From positions 646,875 to 710,874 of the forward strand of contig MNCI01004154.1 in assembly GCA_015680685.1 (NCBI GenBank): a DNA stretch of 64,000 bases, in the 5' to 3' direction. The DNA is from Gnetum montanum. Lineage: Eukaryota; Streptophyta; Gnetopsida; Gnetales; Gnetaceae. The position numbers and the translations under genes were made by a program. The notes under the pieces were generated by a model. The model saw only the letters and a program-made list of their open reading frames with translations. It did not search any database and was not told the DNA's origin. Positions 21,642-34,560 of the stretch are shown in pieces (the stretch's first letter is position 1; the number at the start of each line of letters is the position of its first letter).

Positions 21642-24600
21642 CTTTGATGCTTCATTAGATAATAAGTGAACATATGAATTTTTTGTAACTATGCCTTACG
21701 ATCTATCACCCTAGCCTTGTGGATGGATCTCTATTATGTATCATAAGTACCTACACCTTCTTCCATGTCATTCATCCTTAAATCATCTCCTATAGATATC
21801 TCTATCAAGGGAGGTCTCTCACATATATACATTGAATCTAGTGATTGATGTTGCTCCTCTTCTTCTTTCGAGACTGGTGGTTTTCTTTGTAGGATCACAA
21901 ATAAAGGACTAAGATCTCTCCATCTTCATCTAAGTAGATCTACAAAATCCTGAGCACAATCACCTAAACATGATAATCTATGAAAATGCTAAAAGTCAAG
22001 TGAGATTACCAAGGCATCATACTACCATTACAAAAAATGACCATAGAAAAATGATAATTATAATTCTTTGGAGAATGAGAGAAACATAATCAAAACTATG
22101 GAATCAAGAACTACATGGGTAAGTAAAAATAAGATAGAAATAATTTAAATAACCACACAAATTATAAATACATACTCAAATTGGTGTCTCTCCCCCATAA
22201 CTAATTTATAAGACACTTGGCTTGAACCACATGAATAATGCAAATGAAAAGAGCAATAAGAAAAAATTCTCATGAAAATCCTAAAAATCTAGCCAAGGAT
22301 CTAACCAAACAAGCCACAAAAGAGAATAGAAAGATTGAAACATTAAAATCTTATCTCAAATAACATTCAAAATCATGGGATTTGAATCATAATGTCAAAT
22401 TTACTCATTTCCATGATCCAAGAACAAAGAAGGTTAGATTATAAAAATAGGAGATGGATAAGATACCCCAAAGTTAAACAAACAAGCAAAAGTGAGGTAA
22501 GATAAAGAGGGATTATCATGATCAAACCTTAAAACTCATAGAATCGATACTCACTCAAGTAGAAGATCAATAGATTGATTCATGACATGCAACCCTTACC
22601 ATCACTAGGAGATAATCCTTAGCTAACACACTCATAATAACAATCCATCTTGGATTCACAAGTGAGTCCTCCCTACAGCATGCACCTAACTTTCTTACCC
22701 TCGTGGAACCCATTAATGAGATACCCATGGATTCCCAACAACCAGTGAGACATTATTATCAAACACAAGTTCATCCCCTTGAACCATTAAATCTCATCCT
22801 CTACTTTGCCTAATTGACTTCCTGCCACATACAATAATGAAAAATCATGGAATGAAAGATATGAATAATGAATGATGAATAAGGATGAGAAGGTTAGAGT
22901 GCAACATCACCAGATCCCCAACCAATCATTCAATTAGTTCATGGGAGCACATAAGCATATCCTACATTCTAAGAGATATCCACTACTACATAACTTCACT
23001 GCTACTTATTCACATAGTAGGAATAGATCTCCAAGTTCCCTTTCTAAGTGCAAGGTCATACTTGCCACTGCTAGTGTCATCTAGCCTTGATTGTTCTATG
23101 GTATAATCATTGATGAAATTGAATCAAGAAAAGGTACCACAAACCATCTAGAAGTTAAGATTTCATTTTGATTTTCCTTCATCTATGCACATATGTACAA
23201 CATGTTTCCTAGGTTTGGCTTTACTAGAAACCTTTTGTTAATCCCTCTAAGTATGCTAACTAGTTTCAATTCTAATAGTAATTACATATCCATGACCAAG
23301 TAATTAAGATCCTCTTGATGAATATGTTCTTGGTTTGGGTCAAGGGTTATGATCTTGATCCCAAGGAATAAATGGATTGAGGGATTGGGTGGAAGTAGTA
23401 ATTGATGTTACCAAAGTTCACTAAAAGAGAGACTTCTAGGTCTTCATGGTCTTGGATATGGATGAGTAAGAGATTATATTGGACTATCACACTTGAAGGT
23501 CAAGTAATCTAGGCAATAAGCTAAACATGAGATAGAATTTACATGGTTATTGGTTACACCACTCATTTTGATCTTCCTTGAGTGATTACATGATTAGTCT
23601 AGTATGGTAGAAATACCAATTTGTATGGACCAAAACACTTGGGATCATATCACTCTTTCCATTACCTCTTCTTCTTTATTTTTTATCTTTATGTTTTGTC
23701 TTTTCATATTTTTCCTTTTTTTCTTAATTTTATCATTTCATTTTTTCATCTTTTCTTTCATGAGAAGAGGATTTTTGAAATTATGCATGAGAACTATGGG
23801 AATGATTAAAGTATTGGATCACTAGTTGGAATCTTTGACTTGTACAAACATGAGAATTCATCCCTCAACACATGGCTTGCATATGTTCACAAGATCATAA
23901 ATCTCCTCTAACCAAGATGATTAGGCATGATAAACATATGCATCTTAGTCCAACTACACCAATCAAACCCATTGAATGGTCATAAGGATCCTTGATGACA
24001 TATCATTTCCTTGCTAGTGATCAATCACTCTTCTAGGATTCTAAAGCTCACACCCTAAGATGTGGACCCACCACTTATCCAAAATTCTAGTAGTAGTAGC
24101 TTTAATAACTCATGATGCAAGTCCTAGCTCCTCATTGCATGTGAGCCTAGTTCACCAATCATACATGGAGGAAGAATGGGTGAATGAATTTTGTTGAGTG
24201 AGCGTTCCATCAATTAAGGCTTCACTTTGTATCCATTCAGTACTCTTGCATCATCATCACATTTGTAACTCACCCATTCATCATGAGCATACTAGGTGAG
24301 CATTCATAATGCACATTAATTAATTTTCCCATGTTTACACAAAATACATTTAAAAAATATAAAAATTAAATTTTATTAATTGTTAATATAAAAATAGATA
24401 AATACAAAAAATCACACTAAATAAATATCAAATTAAAATTGATAGATCCATATGCTTAAAAAACATGCACAAAAAATCACACCAAATCAAAAGAATAATA
24501 AAATTAAATAATGATAGATCATTAGTTTTAAAAATATATGCATACAAAAATACATACCAAACTAAAAAATCATACTCTAACACTGAATCCATTATGTAAA

Positions 24601-24959
24601 TGACTCTTTTTCCATGACTGATTTTAATGTTGATCCTTAACAACCTTTTTTTTTATCAACCTCGTCAAATGACTAAGGAGGTGATTAATATTCTTTATAG
24701 CACCCTAGGGGTTGAACTTACTCTTTAGAAGCATACCCTCCTTGGTCCCATTTCTTTAAAAACAATGGTGAGAAAGGGAATGCACATGAATCCTCATAGA
24801 GAGTTGTTTTCTTCTTTCTCTTACAAAAATTCTCTCATTTATGAGGTGATGAATTTCTTGCCATGGAAGAAACATGATTATGGTGGTACTTCCCAATAGT
24901 GTATGATAGTTGAAAATAAGGATAGTACCTTGCATTAAGTAACTAGACATGTTTTTACT
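21642..24959. other. Non-coding region, no gene found
   Basis: No recognisable protein or RNA gene on either strand. It contains a pyrimidine-rich tract at 23641-23760 and AT-rich stretches at 24310-24660. The tract resembles 3' non-coding parts of gypsy elements, but no boundaries were found. Confidence 0.5.
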
Positions 24960-26620
24960 ATGAATAATTTAAAGTTTTCCCTTGTAATTGTACAAAAGAC
25001 CATGATTGATTACTGGATCTATAACTACTAAGATAGTTGTGGTGGATATAGCCAATATTGTTAGGGTATTGCATGAGGTATTCGCTTCATAGATTGATAA
25101 GTTTCATGGTAGGAAGGAATATTACATAAGAACTATTATTATAATGAAGAGAAAGCACTCCAAGAATTAGATTTCATTCCTTGTTGAAGTTGTGGCTGAA
25201 AAAATGGATCACAAGGATAAAAAATTTAATCATGATAAGGCCTCTTACCCTTTTTTTTACTTTGACCAATTCTGCCTTGTGGTATGACTATCTTCATATC
25301 TAGTTCAACAACTTTATTTTCCAAATCCTTGAGACCATAATACCATACTTTAATTTAAGACATTCCAAACCTTGTTAGTAACATTGCTAAGATTTTCCAA
25401 AGTCTTTTTCATTCTCATGCTTTATTGAACAAGGGCTTTAGCTACATCAAAAGGTTGAATGTTGCATTCAACATTCTTTACATTCTTCTACCTTAGATAT
25501 TTATGTTATCTTCATCAACATTTGCATTCTTATGTCATTCACCTTCCAACTTAGCTACAACATCTAACATAGTAGTAATTTGAGCCACTAACCTATGGAG
25601 ATATCACCTATGACATACATATCCATCCTTTAATGAGTTTATAATCATAGTGCTTCTGCCAAATTTATTAATTAGTGACGTTTACTTAACCCATGATTTA
25701 AACATTAATTGAGCATGCAATTATACTATTCTATAGCCACATCCAATGATTCATTGATATACTAATTCGATCCTATTATCTTCTTTCTAATGTTTGAAAC
25801 TTGAGCGTAAGATTGAAATCTAAAATTGAAAGCTTTTAACATGTCTATCCAAGAAGAGATGGAATTAGGTGGAAGAGCTTAATACAATATTTTAGCATGA
25901 TTAATAAGAGTATGAAAGAAAAGATAGAGTTCCTACCACTCAATGTTTAGACCTTGTAGCTCACAAGAGATGATAAATGTTTAAACATGAAGCTACAGAT
26001 CATCATTTAACTTCCCACTAAATGTGGGAATATTAGCCATATCAACCTTTTTTATTATGCTCTCCTTAATTCTTTTAATTAAGATGCAAACGTCTTCATG
26101 AATTTGACCTTGATATGTCCATAAAAACAACTCATGCAAACCATCAATATCTTTATTCAAATGAAGGTAAGATGAATGAGGAATGAAGGACTACTTCAAA
26201 AAAATGACAAGTATAGGTCAAGTCCCATAGAAAATGATGCATGAATCTTCTTCCCTTAAAATCATTTATGTTGTAGCAATGGAAGTGTCTAGGAGAAGGT
26301 CCTACGTACTTCCTATCATGTATGCATTCATACTCCTACTTCGCAATCATATCACAAAGCTTTTGCTTGTCATGAGTAGTATACACTGATTATTGGGATG
26401 ACATGGATTTAGAATTTGTCAAATCCTTAATGAAACCTTGTTTGGACAAAGCCTCCTCAATGGTAGTAGGTGTAGCTTCTCTAGATTCTTTGCAAAATAT
26501 TACATGCACATCATGCCACCATCCTAGTTTGATGAAATTTTACCATAATAGAGGGTGATACTTTATTCATCATATGTTTGAAAGTGATTTGGACCAACTG
26601 AGGTTGAGGTTGATGTTGTA
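24960..26620 (-). pseudogene. gag: gag of a third Ty3/gypsy element
   Basis: Minus strand. Around 26090-25510 a gag capsid domain can be read: 'MANIPTFSGKLNDDL', 'TFIISCELQGLNIEW', 'ISSWIDMLKAFNFRFQSYAQ', 'VSNIRKKIIG', then 'KDGYVCHR' and 'LVAQITTMLDVVAKLEGE'. This is the 'retrotransposon gag' pattern (W..ML..F..RF, later a repeated helix region), and it is related to but different from the gags at 19.5 kb and 45.4 kb. Gln/Pro-rich sequence near 25060-25010 resembles the C-terminal part of those gags. Stops are frequent. No pol was found beyond it, at lower coordinates. It directly adjoins the copia remnant at 26778. Confidence 0.7.
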
Positions 26621-26777
26621 ATCTATTTTCATTATTCAATTCAATTATGGTTACTTCAACCTTTTATTTTCTACAAAATTAAAAACTTTTAAAAAATTAT
26701 GAATGCATAAGTATTTCAAGGTAATTTACTGAACACACTAGACTACAAATATAAGGAATATAAAACACTTCCTTAAT

Positions 26778-27890
26778 CTAGAGTTTATAATAGACATACA
26801 AATTATCACTAGATGCCTCATCACTTACCTTGATCTTCTTACCATAATAAAGCTCAAATAGAGTTTTATTAGTCTTGGGCCTAATGAGAATTTGATTTAA
26901 GACATAACTAGTAATATTAATGACTTCTCTCAAAAATGATTTTGGCAAGGTTGGTTTGTGAAGCAATGTCCTAGTCATATCTTGTAACATCTTGTTCTTT
27001 TATTGAACTACTCTATTTTGTTGGGGTGTTATTAGAGCTAAAAATTAATGTTCTATGCCTTCATTATTATAATATTCTACAAAAATATAATTGTTAAACT
27101 CTCCATCATGATCACTCCTAATTTTATTAATTAGGTAACCCTTTTTTCTTTGCAACCTACAACAATTTTTTTTAAGTGATGAAAGGCTTCATCCTTATGG
27201 GTTAGAAGAATTACTAAAGTAAACCTTGAGTAATCATCAATAATTACAAAAGAAAACCTTCTACCATCAAGGCTACAAGTTCTCGTTGATCTTACTAAAT
27301 CAAGATGTAATAATTCAAGAGGATTCTTGGTACTAATATCATTTTTTCTCTTGAAGTATATTGTTTTTTTTTCTTATCTCTTTGGCATGGTTCACATAAC
27401 TTATCCTTATTAGATTAAATGTTGGGTAGTTCTTTCACAATTTGAATTTTAGAAATCTTGTTGAGGCTTTTAAAATTCAAATATCTCAACCTCTTATGAA
27501 TAACTAGATATCCTCTAATTAGCTAATCAAGCACTTCAAATTATATTTACTTAAATCAAATTTATCAATAATATAAACATTGCCTAATTTATGCCTTATA
27601 AGTATCACTTCATCTATTTTAGAATCTTTGATTATGTAATGAACAACTTGAAATAATACACATTTACCATCATTACAAATTTTACTAACACTTGATAAAC
27701 TATGTTGTAATCCCATAACATATAGAACATTATCAATTTTTTGTAAATTATTACCTTTAACTATACCTTTTCCTTTGATGTATGCTTTGTTGTTAACATC
27801 ATATGTTATACTTTCACCATCATATCTTGTTAGGATGGTAAATATTAATCTATCATTAGTCATATGTCTTGAACATCCACTATTAAGATA
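26778..27890 (-). pseudogene. pol: Ty1/copia protease end, pre-integrase and integrase (broken)
   Basis: 27863-27519 reads 'MTNDRLIFTILTRYDGESIT', 'IDNVLYVMGLQHSLSSVSKI' and 'GNVYIIDKFDLS', the conserved region after the copia protease active site. Next come a 'HKRLRYLNFKSLNKISKI' GAG-pre-integrase segment and 'CEPCQRDKK'. The integrase core is marked by 'KIRSDHDGEFNNYIF' and 'TPQQNRVVQ', and its C-terminal part, 26990-26778, by 'MLQDMTRTLLHKPTLPKSFL' and 'NQILIRPKTNKTLFELYYGK'. The domain order protease then integrase is the Ty1/copia order. RT and RNase H, which should follow, are absent: sequence changes to a gypsy gag below 26700. Confidence 0.9.
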
Positions 27891-28599
27891 CCAAAAGGTA
27901 GGAGGATTCTTTTAAAGTTATAAATTAGTCATGTGTGTTGTATGTATCATTCTCTTTAAAACACATACCTTTCTTATTTTGGGCTTTTGCTAATTTTCCT
28001 TGCACCTACCTTGGTTATTCTTTAAAAATCTCATGATATCATAATTATAATAATATCTATATGAACAAAAATATTGAATATGATCATAATTGTAGCAATA
28101 ATAACATTGAGTATATGAATTTCGAGACAAGAACTTATACCTTAGAAAATAGTTTCACTTACCTTTTCCAAGTAGACTTTGTAGGCTTGTATATAAGCCC
28201 TAAAGTATCTCGAAATTGATTTGACTTTTTCATCATCACATTTAAGGTATCCATCTCTTGTATGAACTTATCAAGTATACTTTTGAGATTTTCAACTTGT
28301 GTTTATTGCCCAAAAACGACATAAGAGTCATTGAACTACTTAATGAGTTCTTGATTTCTTCTCCTTCTCTTGAAGTTGTATCCCTGTCTTTGAGATATTT
28401 TTAAAATAATTTGCAACTAGCTTCCAAATCACCATAATAAGTCTATCTCTCTTGGAATTTAGTTGCTTATGCTTCGAGATTTAACTCTTCTCATGAAGCT
28501 TTTTTTTTCTTGTAAATGCTTTGGAGTTTAGTTAAGAAGGTAGGAAGTAACCCATACTTGTCTTCATCATCCATGCTTCTTCACCTTCATCTAGTTAGT

Positions 28600-29450
28600 C
28601 TTTTCCTTCTAAGGATATCATGATAAAAATATTGCATTCTTCATTGTAATTCCTATTTGATGAAGACTTTTTAGAATCATTCCATGAACACAAACCCTTC
28701 TTGCCTTTAGACTTGTCCTTCTTTTCCTTCTTCTTGTTTGGACATTTTGAAGCAATATGTTCATAACCATAACAATGATATCATTGAATATCACTTTTAT
28801 TTTTATTCTTCTTATCATTACCTATGGATCTTTTACCTTTGTACTTTCTCTTCAAGAATTTGATAGATTTTCTTGTTAAAAAGCACAAATCTTCTTCATT
28901 AAGTTTATCTGAAATTTTCCCATCTTTTGAGAACTCCAAAGTAATGTTCCTTTTTAAGAACTTAATCACATTGTCTTATAGAAGAGATAGTTCATAGGTT
29001 TCCAAGTTTCCTTGGAGCTCATTAACCTTCATGATACTTGTATCTCTTACTTCTAAAATAGTTGTAACCTTAGCAAGGAACCTCTTAGGAAGGCTTCCCA
29101 AGACCTTTTAATAAATCTTGAAATTAGGGTAATCTACCCCAAGACCTTTTAGAACATTGTCAATTTTAGTGATCCTAAATAAGTATTCCTTGATGATCTC
29201 TTCCTCTTTCATCTTAAGATGCTCAAATTTATGATTGAGGACTATCTCACCATCATAGTTCCTTCATGAGTAGATTCATTCCAAATCTTTTTACTAGCCA
29301 TATAGCACACAACAAAGTTGAATTTCTTTGGATATAAGGCATAATATAATTCATTCATGAATTTTTCATTAGCCATGTGAGCCCTTTTTTCTTCATCTAT
29401 TCATTTGGTCATGTTCTTAAATCTACTGTAAGAGTTGCCACTTAGAATTG
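28600..29450 (-). pseudogene. gag: Ty1/copia gag with zinc knuckle remnant
   Basis: Minus strand. Near 29220-28990 the UBN2-like gag region is visible ('EVRDTSIMKVNELQGNLETY'). Next come a Lys-rich segment and 'YHCYGYEHIASKCPNKKKEK' (about 28785-28726), a CCHC zinc knuckle in which the second Cys is Tyr, a change one G-to-A step from Cys. Several frame changes and stops. It lies between the PBS at 29658 and the protease region, in normal copia order. Confidence 0.8.
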
Positions 29451-29657
29451 TATGAATTTTGTAGGATCTAAATATCTATGCTCTATTAAGAACCAAATGT
29501 TAAAATCCAAGGATTTTAGAAAGCTTCACATCATTATCCTTCAGTAAATGTAATTTAATCCATTAAAATATGAAGCCTTGTATGAGGATTGTGCACTTGA
29601 AATATACATAATGGAACAAGCAGAAACTCTTGGTAAATGTTAGTTCAATAATCAAGA

Positions 29658-29675
29658 GACCAAGCATTGATACCA
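29658..29675 (-). other. Primer-binding site of the copia element
   Basis: Minus strand TGGTATCAATGCTTGGTC, close to the TGGTATCAGAGC(TTGG) sequence complementary to initiator tRNA-Met used by plant copia elements. It sits two to three bases from the LTR end at 29678. Confidence 0.85.
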
Positions 29676-29677
29676 AT

Positions 29678-30870
29678 TGTGGATTGAAAGGCATAATCTA
29701 GAGAGGGGAGGTAGATGAGGGAATAGTAAATAGGTTGTCTTAAAAACTTTAAACCAACCTACCATAGCTCCATCATCCAAAAAAAATACTTTCAAATCAA
29801 TTAAGTAAAATCATATTAAACAAAAATAATCTAGGAGAAAAAATGAAATGAAATAAATTAAGAAAATAGAGAGTGCACAAAAGATTTATGGTAGTTTAGC
29901 TTGGGTCTAGTCTACTCTAGAAGGGCTATCCAAATCTTCTTTCCCTAGTTCCCTTCCAACTTCATCAACTCCTTGAAGAACAGCATTGGTTTCAAGGGTT
30001 TCTAGTCTTCCTTTCTTACAAACAGTATTTTTAGGCAAGAAATCCTTAAACCCAAACCTAAATCTTAAAAGAAATTTTTACAATGATTCGCACTGGTCTC
30101 AAAATATATTAGACTACATCTAATACAAGTAGGAACATGCAAATGCTACAAATATAGAAGATAGAAAGTTACAATGGAATAATATTGTTCAACTTCCTTT
30201 CTCACTCTTTTGTGCTCCCAAACACTTGCTTCAATATTTTCCATTGTTGTTGAAATATTGATCTTCACTCAATGATCCATCTCCACCTCAACACTAATGT
30301 CTATAAAGCTATGATCATACATGAAGGAATGCTCTAGGTTGATAGAAAGAAAGGTAATGCTCAAATCTTAATTCCTTGTTTATATCACAATGTTCAAGGA
30401 ACTTTTTGTACTTTTTGACTTTATTTTTTTTTTGTCCATATTTTGTTGATAGATCAACCTCTGATGGGGTTGGTTGACCTAATCTTTAGTTGATCAACCT
30501 TTTAATTAATTTCTACAAATCAAAATTACTCAATTTAGTTGTCCTTCTTGAACTTGGTCATTTGACATTGGGCACCTGATATCAATAGCTCATCTTGTGT
30601 AGGTTGGCTTCTAAGAAAGAGAGTTGACCTTAAAAATGTTCTTTTTCCTATGTTGACTCTTGCTTCAACTCAAGTTGGCCAACCTATCGTGAGATTGATT
30701 AACCTTAAAAGTATGGATGTTTCCCTAACTCTAAAACTAAGCTAAACTTAAGTTACTCAACGTTAAGGAGGATCAACCAACCTTAAGAGTGTAGCATTTT
30801 CCTTTTGCCTAAGATTCTCTTGTATTCAGTTAGGTTGACCTTTCTACAAGCTGTTCGACCTAACATGTGA
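29678..30870 (-). repeat. Copia 5' LTR (upper boundary not resolved)
   Basis: The plus strand starts TGTGGATTG at 29678, so on the minus strand the LTR ends CAATCCACA just before the PBS. The upper limit given is only where I stop seeing distinctive repeated motifs. I found neither the opposite end nor the second LTR. Clustered TTGACC and GATCAACC motifs fill 30440-30865. Confidence 0.55.
30440..30865. repeat. Cluster of TTGACC / GATCAACC motifs within the copia LTR
   Basis: GTTGACCT or GTTGACC occurs near 30473, 30632 and 30834, with complementary-type GATCAACC/GATCAACCA near 30452, 30492 and 30772, and a GGCCAACCT near 30677. TTGACC matches the W-box core (TTGAC[C/T]) of WRKY factors. The copies look like a degenerate repeat. 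A regulatory role is inference. Confidence 0.5.
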
Positions 30871-31795
30871 TAATTTTGGTTTTATGCATAACTTGAAGCA
30901 AATTTATCATTCCAAATCATAATGCATTAATTCAATCAATAAGATTATGTTGGATAAATGAATATCACTTCACTTTTTAGATAAAACATAAGCATCCTCA
31001 TCAATAATACCTTGAACTCTATGTTAAGGAAAATATCACCTAAGCTTTAGAAATTTTCAAATATTCATACTCCTAGTGATAAAATGAAGAAGATAAATAT
31101 GATTTGGCCATTTTTTAAGGAAAATATGCTACATCTTCAATCATCTTTAGAAAATATGTTATAGTTTCAATGCACAAGTTTCTTTAAAAGATCATAGCTG
31201 AACTCAATTCAAGAGAATCTAAGTATAAAACTTGAAATGTTTATGCTTATTGTTTAAAAATTGTAACAGAAGTTAAGTAATCACAACTCAAGAGGTTCTT
31301 GATCCTTAATATAAATGATTTTGTTGAAATTTGAAGAAAGAGAATACAAAGTTGCTTAACTTGTAATGGCTAGTTAGATTGTGTGTAAGATGACCATGCA
31401 TAATGGACATGCATATGGAAGAGAATAGACTTGACTATGCATCCTAAGACATATTAGCTACATAATACTTTATAAGAATTACAGTAGAATATAATGATAC
31501 CTTTCAAATGTTATTATAGATACCTAGCATATTTGAGTGAGAGGTGTGGGTACTTTCTTCTTTTCAAAATATATGAGGGTACACATTCTTCAAGTTAAGC
31601 TTGTTATGTGCTTATTTGAAGAATGATTGTCACCTACCTTAATAGTATATGAGGTATAGTGACTTTAGTATATGCAAGCTATGAGTTTATAGTGCATTCT
31701 TTAGACTATTTGTGAGGAGGCTTCGCTTGACCTACTTAGGATCATACTTGTGAAACTACCTTGTTGTTATTGCTACTGCAAACACAAAGAGTGAA

Positions 31796-32403
31796 TCACA
31801 AATGATTTAAGATGATAACAATACCCAAGTTTTGTATGAATCTCTTTTCATCAAAAAAAAAATCAAAGGGGCATAATTTTTGCAAAAAAAAAAAATTGTA
31901 ATTAGTAACAATCTTCTTATCATGAAGGAAGATTCTCACACCATATAATATTTCCCATTTTGAAATTCCATGAAAGATACCCAAACATTGAGTTACAATG
32001 TACATCAACTTGGATGAAGAATTAGACCTCATACTAATGCTTTGACTTGAGCACTTGAAAACTTTTTTAAGCCACTTGCTGAAAATTATGTGAAGCAAAA
32101 TTGAGAAGATTGCTAGATGAATTAGGGTAGCAACAGTGATTTCTAGCCTACCATGCTCTCCTAGGCTGGTGTACCATGGAAACACCTACAAAGGTATGAA
32201 AAAAGTAGCAACAAAAGCAATAGTTTAGAATTAAGATTGATGCATATTAACAATGTAGGAGGATAAAGGAAAATTAGTTCAGATAGGTTTAGAGTAGCAA
32301 AAGCAAGAAAAATAAGAGATAGAAAAAGGCCCATAATATGCAAGGCCCCAAAAGCCATAATGAGGGAAAAGGTAAAAGAAAGCAAAGTGGTTGGTTTCAA
32401 CAA
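31796..32403 (-). pseudogene. Unidentified hydrophobic coding-like fragment
   Basis: Two overlapping minus-strand stretches (32403-32161 and 32185-31796) encode strongly hydrophobic segments: 'LSLIFLAFATLNLSELIFLY', 'LLLLLLLFSYL', and 'ITVATLIHLAIFSILLHIIF' followed by 'SKWLKKVF'. They look like several membrane helices separated by a frameshift. The helix-then-basic pattern might be a fragment of a membrane transporter (an ABCC-type N-terminal region came to mind), but I cannot confirm this. AT-rich DNA also produces hydrophobic reading frames by chance. Confidence 0.2.
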
Positions 32404-32639
32404 TTGTCAATTGCTTTTTGAATTTTGTTTATGTTAAGATAATTTAAAGTTGTTTTTTTGTTACTATTTCTTTGTTGATTTCTATATTAATTTATCCAAA
32501 AACTAGGTTTCTTCTAGAAAGGAATTTGACTATACCAATTATGTAGCACTAACACCTTCTTGGGCAATTTATGGAGCCAAAGAAGAAGAAAATGAACAGA
32601 GAAAAACAATTTAATGTTTTGTAGTTAGGATCATAACAT

Positions 32640-33060
32640 ATACAAAAAGTTATCAAAAAAAGAGTTGAAAATAGTCAAGATTATAATATTGCATTTATAT
32701 TGGATTGTCATAAGAAAAAACAATCATTTTGGTATCATTATGAGACAAAACATGAAAATTCAATTTTGGATTACCATGAAAAGTTGTTAAAGAAAACACT
32801 ACTTTGGAAGCATAGTTGCAAAATTGATACTCAAAGAAATTGACAAATCAACATGAAAATCATCATAATGGATAAGAAGAATCGAAAATAGTGAAGGAAT
32901 TCATCAAGATTATAATATACACAAAATCATTAGAATAAGAATTGAAAGCAATCAACACTATAATTTTCCCAGAAAGTCATTAGAATAAGAACTGTAAATA
33001 GTTGAGACTAGACTATTACATTTATACTAGATCATCACAAAAAAAAAATAGTTATTTTTC
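32640..33060. repeat. Degenerate short tandem repeats
   Basis: Variants of 'gaaaatagtcaagattataat' and 'cattagaataagaaytg' recur. The clearest pair starts at 32928 and 32978, 50 bases apart. Copies are diverged and units are irregular. Confidence 0.5.
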
Positions 33061-33669
33061 ATCATCATTAGAATAAACACATATAGTTATAGAAAGAAAA
33101 AGAGACATGGATCTCATGTAAAAGATGAAAATGCTTTAAAAGGCTAACAACTAATCCAACATTTTATCAGCTTCAACACATCATAATAATAAATAAATAA
33201 CTATGCATGCAAACAACATAATAAACACACCTCCATTCCATCCGGCCATTGTATCTCCTGAGTTATTTCAAAGCTTCATAAATGTTTGGAGAAGATGTTA
33301 TGAAATGTTACACCTCTAACCACCTTTTGCAACAAAAATATGAACAGAATTCAAATGTCTAGTCATGAAGAGAAAATAACTCAAGCAAACATAAATAAAG
33401 AAGTGTGGAAATACCTCCAAGATGAAAACAAAGGATCAACCAATTAGTGAGAGCCATATTTTTGGTATATATATGTTGTCTATGCTTCAAATATGAGAAA
33501 ACTAGAAGTGCAAGAGCCACAAGAATGCTTTTCATATTGCAATGGCAACAACCACTTGAAATGGATGGAGCACCACTATTCCCTGTCTACTCCATAAGGT
33601 ATTGTGATCATGTGAACCAAATCATCAATGTTGTGCCATTCATCTCACCATCATCGACTTTAGTTGAAG

Positions 33670-34022
33670 TTAAATTTTGTTGAGTACTATTAACAATCCA
33701 TATTGAGATTGGAATATGAGATTTGTTATTAGTGTATATAAATGCCATACGCATAACTCTAATGAAATTCTTTGCAAAATCATGGTTAATATAGTTTTTG
33801 CAATGGCCAGGAATGCAAACATTTGATCAATGTAGTTCATTGGACTAAACTAGAATGGTAGAAATGAGGGTGGATGCTTGGTATGTTTTGCAGCACCATC
33901 CCTGAATCTTTGTGGCTTGAATTCATTCACATCTTCTCCTTGCACAAATACCATTGAATCAATAAAGCTATGGTCATGCTTGAATTGACAAGTTTCCAAG
34001 GTGTATATCTTTAGTTACTTCT
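33670..34022 (-). pseudogene. Cytochrome P450 last-exon pseudogene (CYP72-clan-like)
   Basis: On the minus strand, after a possible acceptor (ATTAG, ending 34023), the reading is 'REVTKDIHLGNLSIQA'. After a frameshift it gives 'GEDVNEFKPQRF', 'SFLPF', stop, 'FSPMNYIDQMFA', then 'ILTMILQRISLELC' and 'LLIVLNKI' with a stop at 33672-33670. This follows the P450 C-terminal order: beta strands, PERF-type 'FKPQRF', heme loop, L-helix, C-terminal end. In the heme loop (usual form FGWGPRxCIGQNFA) the heme-binding Cys is Tyr (codon 33834-33832) and the loop contains a stop, so it cannot bind heme. No upstream exons are seen between it and the GIP gene. The family level is from memory. Confidence 0.8.
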
Positions 34023-34440
34023 CTAATATCAACCACAAAAGATGAAGTAAGATGCATGTGAATATTTATTGCCATGTTTAGAAGCAAGCAACCCCTTGCT
34101 ATAGTACTTAATACTCACGCATAAATATTGGTTTATCTTTTCATTTGTAAAGCTGAAATATGCTATAACCCATTAGAAATATAACAAAAATAATACATGC
34201 AAATGTTAGCAAAAGCTAAGATATTCAATACATGAGGTAAAATTTTGACTTCTAATAATTCATATACGTGGTTTTAATAATGAATATATCTTTGTTATTT
34301 TATTCTACAATACATATTGTATGGCTCATCAACCAATGTCATAAACGTTATGAAAAAGAGAAAAAATTTATGAAAGAGTTGGAAAACTATATACGCCAAA
34401 TAATGCCTTCAAAGGAAGGGAAACTAATGAAGCAGAGACT

Positions 34441-34560
34441 GGTGCTATAATACTACGCGTCTTTCCCTCGGCGAATTATTGCCACTGCAGGATGCAGCTG
34501 CACTGTATCATTATCATCTGCATTTGAATCAAATAACGAAAAACATTTCGAGGCAGAGAA
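34441..34560 (+). promoter_or_regulatory. Putative promoter and 5' UTR of the GIP gene
   Basis: A TATA-like 'CTATAATA' at 34445-34452 lies about 110 bases before the start codon, followed by a CpG-rich stretch ('acgcgt', 'ctcggcga', 'ttcgagg') unlike the surrounding DNA. The true transcription start is not visible. Confidence 0.35.

Larger units (their letters stand above)
30871..33669. other. AT-rich intergenic region
   Basis: No intact gene. It contains the hydrophobic coding-like fragment at 31796-32403 and a degenerate tandem region at 32640-33060, described separately. Otherwise nothing was recognised. Confidence 0.4.
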
